A stretch of 7,085 bases of DNA from positions 1 to 7,085 of the forward strand of contig DKLF01000022.1 in the NCBI GenBank assembly GCA_002455655.1. Reading direction: 5' to 3'. Under the pieces are notes generated by a model. That model did not search any database and was not told the DNA's origin. It worked only from the letters and a program-made list of their open reading frames with translations. This stretch comes from Oscillibacter sp. UBA6647 (GTDB lineage Bacteria; Bacillota; Clostridia; Oscillospirales; Oscillospiraceae). The position numbers and the translations under genes are program-made. The stretch's first letter is position 1, and each line of letters opens with the position of its first letter. This document shows, piece after piece, positions 1-5,374 of this stretch.

Positions 1-20
1 AAACTTATTGTACATTATCG

Positions 21-72
21 AAAAAAGGGGCTAAAATCGAGCATTTTTTGCTCCGATTTTAGCCCCTTTTTT
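21..72 (-). terminator. Strong bidirectional intrinsic terminator
   Basis: The two arms (21-42 and 50-72) form a stem of about 22 bp with a single bulged base around an A/T-only 7-nt loop (43-49). The stem starts with an A-tract and ends with a T-tract, so a U-run is produced on either strand. It sits about 30 bp beyond the stop of the leftward rRNA methyltransferase gene and would end that transcript. It could also stop a rightward transcript entering from outside the window, but no gene is visible there. Confidence 0.9.
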
Positions 73-76
73 GTCC

Positions 77-98
77 AAAAACCACAACATATTGTGGT
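77..98 (-). terminator. Small secondary terminator hairpin after rlmD
   Basis: ACCACAA (81-87) and TTGTGGT (92-98) form a 7-bp stem with a 4-nt loop. Read on the minus strand it is followed at once by a short run of T (complement of 77-80). It lies between the rlmD stop codon and the larger terminator at 21-72, so the two form a tandem pair. The stem is short and AT-rich, so it is probably weak alone. Confidence 0.5.
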
Positions 99-104
99 CA
101 AAAT

Positions 105-1469
105 CTACTTTTCTTCCCCCGAACCACAACGCTGCATCAGAATCACGCTCTCAACATGCGCCGTTCCCGGGAAGAGGTCAGCGGCCACGGCCCGCTCCGC
201 CCGATAGCCCAGCTCGGCAAACCGCTTCAAATCCCGGGCCAGCGTCGCCGGGTCGCAGGAGACATACACCACCCGCTCCGGCCCCATGGCGGCCACGCTG
301 TCCACCACCTCCGGGGCCAGCCCCTTCCGGGGCGGGTCCACGCAGATCACGTCGGGCCGAAGGCCCTCTCTTTCCAGCTTTGCCGCAATATCCGCCGCAT
401 CGCCCTGAAAAAACTCTGCGTTTGAAATTCCGTTCCGCGCTGCGTTCTCCCGGGCGTTTTCAATTGCTTCCGGCACAATCTCCGCACCGATTACCCGCTT
501 TGCCGCCTTCGACATTGCCAGCGTGATGGTCCCGGCCCCGCAGTACAAATCCAGCACCGTCTCCGTTCCCGTCAGCCCCGCAAACTCCACGGCCTTGCCG
601 TACAGCACCTCTGCCTGTTCCCTGTTCACCTGATAGAACGACGGCACGGACAGCTTGAACTCTAACCCGCACAGCTCGTCCATCAGGAAGTCCTGCCCCC
701 AAAGCGTCCGATACCGCTCACCCAGAATCACGTTGCCCCGGCTGACGTTGCCGTTGAGCACCACCCCCACAGTCTTGGGCGCGGTGGCCAGAATCATGGC
801 GGCCAGCTCCGGCTCCCGAGGGGCGTTTTTTCCGTTCAGCACCACGCAGCAAAGGCTCTCCCCCACCCGGTTGGTCCGGACGTAGACATGGCGCACCAGA
901 CCCTTCCCCGTTGTTTCGTCATAGGGGGAGACGCCGTATTTTTTCATCCACGCGCCAACGGCCCCGGCGGTTTCGTCCGCGGCCGGGGCGCAGATTTGGC
1001 AGCGCTCCACAGGAATCACCCGGTGGCTCCGCCGCCGATAAAAGCCCACCGCACCGTCGGCCCCCACCGGATACTGGGCCTTGTTGCGGTAGTGAAGCGG
1101 GTTTTCCGCCCCCAGAATTTCCTCCGCCCGCAGCGTAAGGCCCCCGATGCGCCGGAGCGCGTCGTTCACCTTTTGCAGCTTGGATTGCAGCTCCTCTGCA
1201 TAGGTCATATGGCGGTAGACGCAGCCGCCGCACTCCCCGAAATAAGGGCAGTCCGGCTCCACCCGCTCCGGCGAGGCGGTCAGAATTTTTTCAATTTCCC
1301 CCGCGTAGCTGGTTTTCATGGCCTTGACAATGCGAAGCCGTACCTCTTCGCCGCGGACGGCGCGGGGTACGAATACCACCGCGCCGTTGATGCGAACAAT
1401 TCCTAAGCCTTCGCTGGAGTAGCCCTCCACCGTGCCGGTATATGCCTGATTCAGCAATAAACGTTCCAT
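105..1469 (-). CDS. rlmD: 23S rRNA (uracil-C5)-methyltransferase, RlmD/RlmCD (RumA) family
   Basis: This 454-residue enzyme is predicted to methylate C5 of uracil in 23S rRNA using S-adenosylmethionine; the family target is U1939, and some Firmicutes enzymes (RlmCD) also modify U747. An N-terminal TRAM-like RNA-binding domain (about 1-62) precedes an iron-sulfur cluster site with C74, C80, C83 and a fourth cysteine at C157 or C160. The Rossmann methyltransferase domain has FYQVN (278-282), DLYCGAGT (307-314), DPPR (378-381), the nucleophile C405 in SCDPATLARD, and the probable base E440 near the end. The ATG at 1469 is chosen because an AAGGAAA ribosome binding site precedes it; an in-frame TTG at 1553 would overlap the upstream gene and add residues unlike the family. 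It lies 40 bp after the beta-CASP gene with no visible promoter between, so the two are probably cotranscribed. The family is certain; U1939 versus dual specificity cannot be read from sequence alone. Confidence 0.95.
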   Translation of the reverse strand: MERLLLNQAYTGTVEGYSSEGLGIVRINGAVVFVPRAVRGEEVRLRIVKAMKTSYAGEIEKILTASPERVEPDCPYFGECGGCVYRHMTYAEELQSKLQKVNDALRRIGGLTLRAEEILGAENPLHYRNKAQYPVGADGAVGFYRRRSHRVIPVERCQICAPAADETAGAVGAWMKKYGVSPYDETTGKGLVRHVYVRTNRVGESLCCVVLNGKNAPREPELAAMILATAPKTVGVVLNGNVSRGNVILGERYRTLWGQDFLMDELCGLEFKLSVPSFYQVNREQAEVLYGKAVEFAGLTGTETVLDLYCGAGTITLAMSKAAKRVIGAEIVPEAIENARENAARNGISNAEFFQGDAADIAAKLEREGLRPDVICVDPPRKGLAPEVVDSVAAMGPERVVYVSCDPATLARDLKRFAELGYRAERAVAADLFPGTAHVESVILMQRCGSGEEK

Positions 1470-1509
1470 AATCGTTTCCTTATTGTAAAGTGGCAGGAAC
1501 GGACAGGCG

Positions 1510-3111
1510 TTACGCCTCCCACTTGTCCAAAACCTGCTTGAGCTGGTCGGCAAACCTGCCCACGCTCTTGTTATCCCGGCCTCTGGCCCGGGAAATGGCC
1601 TCCGCCAGTCGCCTGCCCACAGCCGTCAGCCGTTCATAGGCCGCCGACAGCTTCACCCCGTCCACGGTCTTGGCCTTGCGCTCGGGCAAATATCCGGTTT
1701 CAATCTGCCGGTTGGCAGCCAGATCGTAAATCTCCGTATACTGCGCCGCGTGGGCGTCGAAGCCCATTCCCCGCAGTGTCTCTGCAAAGAAAGGCGCCAC
1801 ATCCCGGTCGCCGTGAACCACAAACACCTGCTGGGGCTTGGGGGCCTTAAACTCGGAAATCCAGGCAATCAGGTGGTCCCGGTCCGCGTGGGAGGACAGG
1901 CCCGTGTAGTTCACCATCTCCGCCCGGACCGTAATTTCCTCGCCAAACATCTTGACCGTCTCGGCCCCGTCCAGCAATTGCCGTCCCAGCGTCCCCTCTC
2001 CCTGATAGCCCACGAAGGCGATGGTGCTTTCGGGCCGCCAGAGATTGTGCTTGAGATGGTGGCGGATACGTCCCGCGTCGCACATGCCGGAGGCGGAGAT
2101 AATGACCTTGGGCGCGCGGTCCTCGTTCAGCGCGCGGGACTCGTCCACCGTCTCGGTCATGCGCAGGTCGGGAAAGTTAAACATATGGGTCCCGTCGGCC
2201 ACCAGCGCCAGCGCATCCTCATCCAGATAGCCCCTTAGGTCGCCGGTGAAGACCTGCGTCGCCTTTCTGGCAAGGGGCGAGTCGATATAAACCGGGAAGT
2301 TGGGAACGGATTTCACCATTCCCCTGTCCTTGATCTCCCGGATAAAGTACAGAAGTTCCTGCGTGCGGCCCACAGCAAAGGAGGGAATCACCACATTGCC
2401 GCCCCGGGCCATGGTCTTGTCGATAATCTCCGCCAGATCGTCCGTATAACTCCAGACCTCCTTGTGGTTCCGGTCGCCATAGGTGGATTCCATCACCACA
2501 TAGTCCGCTCCAGGGAATGTGGAGGGGTCCCGGATAATGGGCTGATCCACGTTGCCGATATCCCCGGAAAAAACGATGGTCTTGGTCACACCGGCCTCGG
2601 TCATTTCCACCCAGATAAACGCGGAGCCAAGGAGGTGGCCCGCATCCTGAAATTTCACCCGCACGCCCTCGCACAGGTCAATGATCTGATTGTACTCGCA
2701 GGGGTGCACATACTCCCCCACCTTCTGGGCGTCTTCCACGGTGTACAGCGGCTCCACCGGCGCGCGGCCCGCCCGCTCGCCCTTGCGGTTTTTCCACTCC
2801 GCGTCCTGCTCCTGAATGTGGGCGGAGTCCAGCAGCATAATGTTAATCAAATCCGCCGTAAGCCGGGTGGTGACCACCTGACCCCGGAACCCGTCCCGAA
2901 TCAGTTTTGGAATCCGGCCCGAGTGATCGATGTGGGCGTGGGTCAGCAGCACATAATCCACACCGGCGGGATTGAAGGGAAACTCCTCGTTGGAGACCTC
3001 ATCCCGCCCCTGCTGCAAGCCGCAGTCGATTAAAATGGTTTTGCCGTTGACCTCCAGACAGTGGCAGCTACCGGTGACGCTCTGGTCCGCGCCAAAAAAA
3101 CTCAGCTTCAT
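1510..3111 (-). CDS. Beta-CASP metallo-beta-lactamase fold ribonuclease-like protein
   Basis: This 533-residue protein belongs to the MBL-fold/beta-CASP group (YSH1/CPSF73-like), zinc-dependent enzymes that cleave or trim RNA. All zinc and catalytic motifs are visible: HAHIDH (58-63), H159 in GHLLGS, D184 in SGDIG, motif A E208 in ESTYGDR, motif B H408 in SSHAD, and motif C H433 in VVHGD. The beta-CASP insert lies between about 209 and 400 and includes PSFAVGRTQE (243-252) and SGMCDAGRIRHHL (341-353). A C-terminal tail of about 65 residues follows the core and looks helical and basic. The ATG at 3111 has a GGGAGGA site 8-9 nt upstream; a TTG at 3159 falls inside the likely promoter and would add unrelated residues. 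There is no signal peptide, so it is cytoplasmic. It differs from RNase J in being a shorter CPSF73-type protein. RNase activity is inferred from the family; the natural RNA target is unknown. Confidence 0.92.
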   Translation of the reverse strand: MKLSFFGADQSVTGSCHCLEVNGKTILIDCGLQQGRDEVSNEEFPFNPAGVDYVLLTHAHIDHSGRIPKLIRDGFRGQVVTTRLTADLINIMLLDSAHIQEQDAEWKNRKGERAGRAPVEPLYTVEDAQKVGEYVHPCEYNQIIDLCEGVRVKFQDAGHLLGSAFIWVEMTEAGVTKTIVFSGDIGNVDQPIIRDPSTFPGADYVVMESTYGDRNHKEVWSYTDDLAEIIDKTMARGGNVVIPSFAVGRTQELLYFIREIKDRGMVKSVPNFPVYIDSPLARKATQVFTGDLRGYLDEDALALVADGTHMFNFPDLRMTETVDESRALNEDRAPKVIISASGMCDAGRIRHHLKHNLWRPESTIAFVGYQGEGTLGRQLLDGAETVKMFGEEITVRAEMVNYTGLSSHADRDHLIAWISEFKAPKPQQVFVVHGDRDVAPFFAETLRGMGFDAHAAQYTEIYDLAANRQIETGYLPERKAKTVDGVKLSAAYERLTAVGRRLAEAISRARGRDNKSVGRFADQLKQVLDKWEA

Positions 3112-3144
3112 GGAATGTCCTCCCGTATTTTTTAGAGTTTCACA

Positions 3145-3174
3145 TTTATAATATCGCAAAGCAGGGCTTGTCCG
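3145..3174 (-). promoter_or_regulatory. Candidate sigma-A promoter for the beta-CASP/rlmD pair
   Basis: On the minus strand, CGGACA (3174-3169; 4 of 6 bases match TTGACA) is followed by an 18-bp spacer and TATAAA (3150-3145; 5 of 6 match TATAAT). An alternative -10, TATTAT, overlaps it at 3153-3148. The start would be about 25-30 nt before the beta-CASP ATG. The -35 is weak, so this is only a candidate; readthrough from the hydrolase gene could supply expression instead. Confidence 0.35.
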
Positions 3175-3180
3175 CCCCGC
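3161..3180 (-). terminator. Weak hairpin after the cysteine hydrolase gene
   Basis: GCGGGGC and GCCCTGC on the minus strand pair over 7 bp with one G-U wobble and a 6-nt loop. Only three T follow, so termination would be partial at best. The loop and distal arm overlap the candidate -35 box of the next promoter. It lies 25 bp beyond the hydrolase stop codon. Confidence 0.3.
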
Positions 3181-3205
3181 AGTGTTATTCCCTTTACGGT
3201 ATCCG

Positions 3206-3736
3206 TCAGCGGTTCAAAATCTCCACCTGAAGCCCCGCCAGCACGTCCATGGTCTTTTCGTGCAGATCGGGATCAAAGCTGGCGGTAAGCCCGGCATCCA
3301 CCACAATGCGGGCCTGAGGATAGCGGCTTTGCAGCACCGCAGCGTTGCTGACAACGCAGATGTTGGACACCAGCCCGCACAGCTCGATGCGCTTCGCTTC
3401 CTTGGGGAGCGCCGCCAGCACCGCCGGATCGCCGGTATCCATGCCGAAGGCGGGCTTGTCGATGCCAACCGCCCTCACGTCTTCAAGGGCCTTGGCCGTC
3501 TCCCCATAGTTTTCCCAGCCGGGGGTCCCTTTTACGCAGTGGACCACAGGTAAAAGCGCCCCTTCCCGGGTTTGAAGGTAATCCTCGGAATGGGTGTCTC
3601 TGGTAAACCAAACGCGGCCCGGACCATAGGCCCGCACTCTGGCGGCAATGGCCCCGTCCAGCTTTTCCGCGCCGGGAAAGCCAAGGGCTCCATCCACAAA
3701 ATCATTTTGGTAGTCGATGACAAACAGGCAGTCCAT
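3206..3736 (-). CDS. Isochorismatase-family cysteine hydrolase, nicotinamidase-like
   Basis: This 176-residue cytoplasmic protein has the usual family length and the cysteine-hydrolase triad: D8 in VIDYQNDF, K94 in IDKPAFG, and C127 in GLVSNICVVSNA. D47 and H49 in RDTH and H66 in HCVKGT match metal-ligand positions of nicotinamidases, and GW at 73-74 extends that motif. By family it should hydrolyse an amide such as nicotinamide to nicotinate plus ammonia, as in NAD salvage, but relatives act on other amides, so the substrate is open and no gene symbol is given. The start ATG at 3736 fits the conserved N-terminus; its ribosome binding site is poor (AAGGA about 12 nt upstream). It is the first leftward gene after a divergent promoter region and is separated by 94 bp from the beta-CASP gene, so cotranscription is possible but not clear. 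Confidence 0.88.
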   Translation of the reverse strand: MDCLFVIDYQNDFVDGALGFPGAEKLDGAIAARVRAYGPGRVWFTRDTHSEDYLQTREGALLPVVHCVKGTPGWENYGETAKALEDVRAVGIDKPAFGMDTGDPAVLAALPKEAKRIELCGLVSNICVVSNAAVLQSRYPQARIVVDAGLTASFDPDLHEKTMDVLAGLQVEILNR

Positions 3737-3799
3737 ACCGATTCCCGATCCTTCCCGCTGCCAGTCGCAGCCGCTTATATTTTACCGTTTATTTTTACT

Positions 3800-3828
3800 A
3801 TTGTAGCATCAAATTCTTAAATGCACAA
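3800..3828 (-). promoter_or_regulatory. Candidate sigma-A promoter for the cysteine hydrolase
   Basis: On the minus strand, TTGTGC (3828-3823) is followed by a 17-bp spacer and TACAAT (3805-3800; 5 of 6 match the consensus -10). The start would be near 3793, giving an untranslated leader of about 57 nt before the ATG at 3736. The surrounding sequence is AT-rich, as expected at a promoter. The -35 keeps only the TTG core. Confidence 0.5.
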
Positions 3829-3867
3829 TAAAAAACCCAAGGGTTCTTGCCTTCTTTTCCGCTCCTC

Positions 3868-3894
3868 CGGGAGGGAAATCTATTGCCCTTCCCG
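3868..3894. other. Inverted repeat in the divergent intergenic region
   Basis: CGGGAGGG (3868-3875) pairs with CCCTTCCCG (3886-3894) over 8 bp with a single bulged T and a 10-nt AT-rich loop. It lies between the two divergent promoters, about 40 bp behind the leftward -35 and 70 bp behind the rightward -35. No T-run follows on either strand, so it is not an intrinsic terminator. It could be a protein-binding site or carry no function. The remainder of the 338-bp gap (3737-4074) holds the two promoters and the leader stem-loop described separately, and no convincing gene. Confidence 0.4.
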
Positions 3895-3963
3895 CCCAAA
3901 CGGCGGTTTTGCCCGAATTTACCGAATCTTTTTGTGAAAAAGAGAAAAATCTTTCTTCGCAAA

Positions 3964-3992
3964 TTGACTTTTGACACCAAAACCGCTACAAT
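3964..3992 (+). promoter_or_regulatory. Sigma-A promoter for the BMP transporter operon
   Basis: TTGACT (3964-3969; 5 of 6) is separated by exactly 17 bp from TACAAT (3987-3992; 5 of 6). Transcription would begin near 3998-4000, giving a leader of about 75 nt before the ATG at 4075. A second TTGACA at 3971-3976 has no good -10 at the right distance. This is the best promoter in the window. Confidence 0.75.
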
Positions 3993-4000
3993 TATGCCAT

Positions 4001-4050
4001 CTCAAAGTTCCTAATTAACACAGATTCTTTTGTTTTTGGGGAGCTTTGAG
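4001..4050 (+). promoter_or_regulatory. 5' leader stem-loop of the transporter mRNA
   Basis: Bases 4001-4012 pair with 4039-4050 over 12 continuous positions, with two G-U wobbles, closing a 26-nt AT-rich loop. The stem begins within about 3 nt of the predicted transcription start and ends 12 nt before the GGAGG ribosome binding site (4063-4067), which stays free. This geometry resembles 5' stabilising stem-loops that protect an mRNA end. I see no match to a purine or other known riboswitch: the loop is too small for the two inner helices of the purine class. Confidence 0.5.
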
Positions 4051-4074
4051 CTAAATTATTTTGGAGGTCTTTTC

Positions 4075-5208
4075 ATGAAAAAGTTGTTTGCGCTTGCTCT
4101 TGCAATGGCTATGACGCTATCTCTGGCCGCCTGCGGAGGCGGCTCCACTCCCCCCGCCGGGTCCACGCCCTCTTCCGGCTCCGGCTCTGAGGCTCCCGCC
4201 GGAAAGGTATACAACGTGTGCAACCTTGTCAACGGCAATCTGGGGGACAAGTCCTTCTTTGACTCTGCAAACGCCGGACTGGAGCAGTTGAAGGCCGACG
4301 GCCGCATCACTCTGAACACCATTGAGATGGGCGGCACCGACGCCGATCAGCCCACTTGGCTGTCTAACCTCTACGAGGTGTCCGACTCCGGCGAATACGA
4401 CCTGATTGTCTGCGGTACTTATCAGATGCCCGAGTATCTGGACGAAGTAGCCGCCAAATACCCCGACCAGCACTACCTCATTTATGACTCCGAATCCAGC
4501 CAGCCCAACGTGGTGAACATCAACTATAAGCAAAACGATCTGGGCTATCTGATGGGCGTGTTTGCCGCCAGCATGACCGTTGACACCACCGTGGACCACA
4601 TCAACGAGGACGCGGTACTGGGCTTCGTCGGCGGCGTGGACAGCCCCGTCATCAACGACTTCCTGTACGGCTTTATTCTGGGCGCCCAGAGCATCAACCC
4701 CGACGTGAAGGTGGACACCCGCTATACCAACGACTATGTGGATACCGCCATCGCCAAGGAATATGCGAACTCCATGATTAACGACAATAAGTGCGACGTG
4801 ATCTGGGGTGTGGCGGGCAACTCCGGCAACGGCGCTGCCGAGGCCGCTCTTGAAACCGGCAAGGCCTGGTTCCTGGGCGTGGACTCCGATCAGGAGCTGA
4901 CCTTCTCCCCCGATCTGGCCGCTATTACCCTCACCTCCGGCCTGAAGAACATCGGCAACTCCCTGATCTGGTTCTTCGACCAGTGGGATGCCGGTCAGGA
5001 TCTCTTCGGCCAGAACATCCTGCTGGGCATCACTGAGGGCGGCGTGGGCATCGTCACCGACAAGAACTATAACAAATATGCCTCCGCCGAAACCAAGGCC
5101 GCCGTGGAGGCCGCGCAGAAGAGCATTATCGACGGTACTGTCACCGTTCCCTCCGCCATCACCGACAGCGACGGCGTTGTTGCCCTGCGCGAGGCAGTCC
5201 GTCCGTAA
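4075..5208 (+). CDS. BMP-family ABC transporter substrate-binding lipoprotein (PnrA/NupN-like)
   Basis: This 377-residue lipoprotein binds the substrate of an ABC importer on the outer face of the membrane. A lipoprotein signal peptide (KK at 2-3, hydrophobic core, lipobox LAAC with C20 as the lipidated residue) is followed by a Gly/Ser/Pro linker (about 21-43) and a BMP domain (44 to about 370). Visible family elements are GDKSFFD (57-63), near the family's ligand-contact region, GFVGG (183-187) and GVDSDQ (268-273). Relatives such as T. pallidum PnrA and B. subtilis NupN bind purine or other nucleosides, so nucleoside uptake is the likely role; the exact ligand is not determined. The ATG at 4075 has GGAGG 7 nt upstream and gives a proper signal peptide; a TTG at 4030 would add 15 unneeded residues and lies inside the leader stem-loop. 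It is the first gene of its operon, read from the promoter at 3964-3992. Confidence 0.94.
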   Translation: MKKLFALALAMAMTLSLAACGGGSTPPAGSTPSSGSGSEAPAGKVYNVCNLVNGNLGDKSFFDSANAGLEQLKADGRITLNTIEMGGTDADQPTWLSNLYEVSDSGEYDLIVCGTYQMPEYLDEVAAKYPDQHYLIYDSESSQPNVVNINYKQNDLGYLMGVFAASMTVDTTVDHINEDAVLGFVGGVDSPVINDFLYGFILGAQSINPDVKVDTRYTNDYVDTAIAKEYANSMINDNKCDVIWGVAGNSGNGAAEAALETGKAWFLGVDSDQELTFSPDLAAITLTSGLKNIGNSLIWFFDQWDAGQDLFGQNILLGITEGGVGIVTDKNYNKYASAETKAAVEAAQKSIIDGTVTVPSAITDSDGVVALREAVRP

Positions 5209-5223
5209 TCTTCCCGCTTTTTC

Positions 5224-5257
5224 AGACAAAGAGGGGGCCTTCGCCCCCTCTTTGTCT
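5224..5257 (+). terminator. Perfect 15-bp stem-loop after the lipoprotein gene
   Basis: Bases 5224-5238 and 5243-5257 are perfect inverted repeats around a CTTC loop, 15 nt after the stop codon. The stem is very stable, but what follows (TCTCCCGCCC) is not a U-tract. It is therefore more likely a partial terminator or a 3'-end protecting structure that leaves the lipoprotein mRNA more abundant than the downstream part of the operon. Confidence 0.7.
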
Positions 5258-5276
5258 CTCCCGCCCGGGCGCGGAG

Positions 5277-5294
5277 CGAGTGGCAGCCCGCTCG
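5277..5294 (+). other. Second intercistronic stem-loop
   Basis: CGAGTGG (5277-5283) pairs with CCGCTCG (5288-5294) over 7 bp with one T-G wobble around a 4-nt loop, followed by TTT. It lies 20 nt beyond the 15-bp stem-loop in very GC-rich sequence. It may act with its neighbours as a processing or attenuation element. Confidence 0.45.
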
Positions 5295-5302
5295 TTTCGC
5301 GC

Positions 5303-5323
5303 GCGGACAGGAGACCAGTCCGC
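5303..5323 (+). other. Third intercistronic stem-loop
   Basis: GCGGAC (5303-5308) pairs with GTCCGC (5318-5323). Inside, after an A-A mismatch, GG (5310-5311) pairs with CC (5315-5316) around an AGA loop. It completes a run of three stem-loops between the lipoprotein and ATPase genes and ends about 34 nt before the ATPase ribosome binding site. Confidence 0.45.
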
Positions 5324-5374
5324 CGGAATCCGTTTCACCCACCCACAGAAAAACGCAGAGGGGGAATCCCATAC

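Noticed and set aside
1470..1553. Longer rlmD start at a TTG at 1553
   Set aside because: It overlaps the upstream beta-CASP gene and adds residues unlike the family; the ATG at 1469 has a good ribosome binding site.
3112..3159. Longer beta-CASP start at a TTG at 3159
   Set aside because: It lies next to the predicted promoter; the ATG at 3111 has a strong GGGAGGA site and begins at the conserved fold.
3834..3845. Small palindrome AACCCAAGGGTT with a T-run on the minus strand
   Set aside because: The stem is only 4-5 bp with a minimal loop, and it lies upstream of the leftward promoter, where no gene needs terminating.
3798..3980. A 60-codon minus-strand open frame in the divergent gap
   Set aside because: It spans both promoter regions and the inverted repeat, has no recognisable motif and no clear ribosome binding site.
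4001..4074. Purine riboswitch in the transporter leader
   Set aside because: The loop between the pairing arms is only 26 nt, too short for the two inner helices, and the conserved core is absent.
4117..5229. A 370-codon open frame on the minus strand opposite the lipoprotein gene
   Set aside because: It is antisense to a clear BMP lipoprotein; the residues are mostly Gly, Val, Ala and His with no motif, and no ribosome binding site was recognised.
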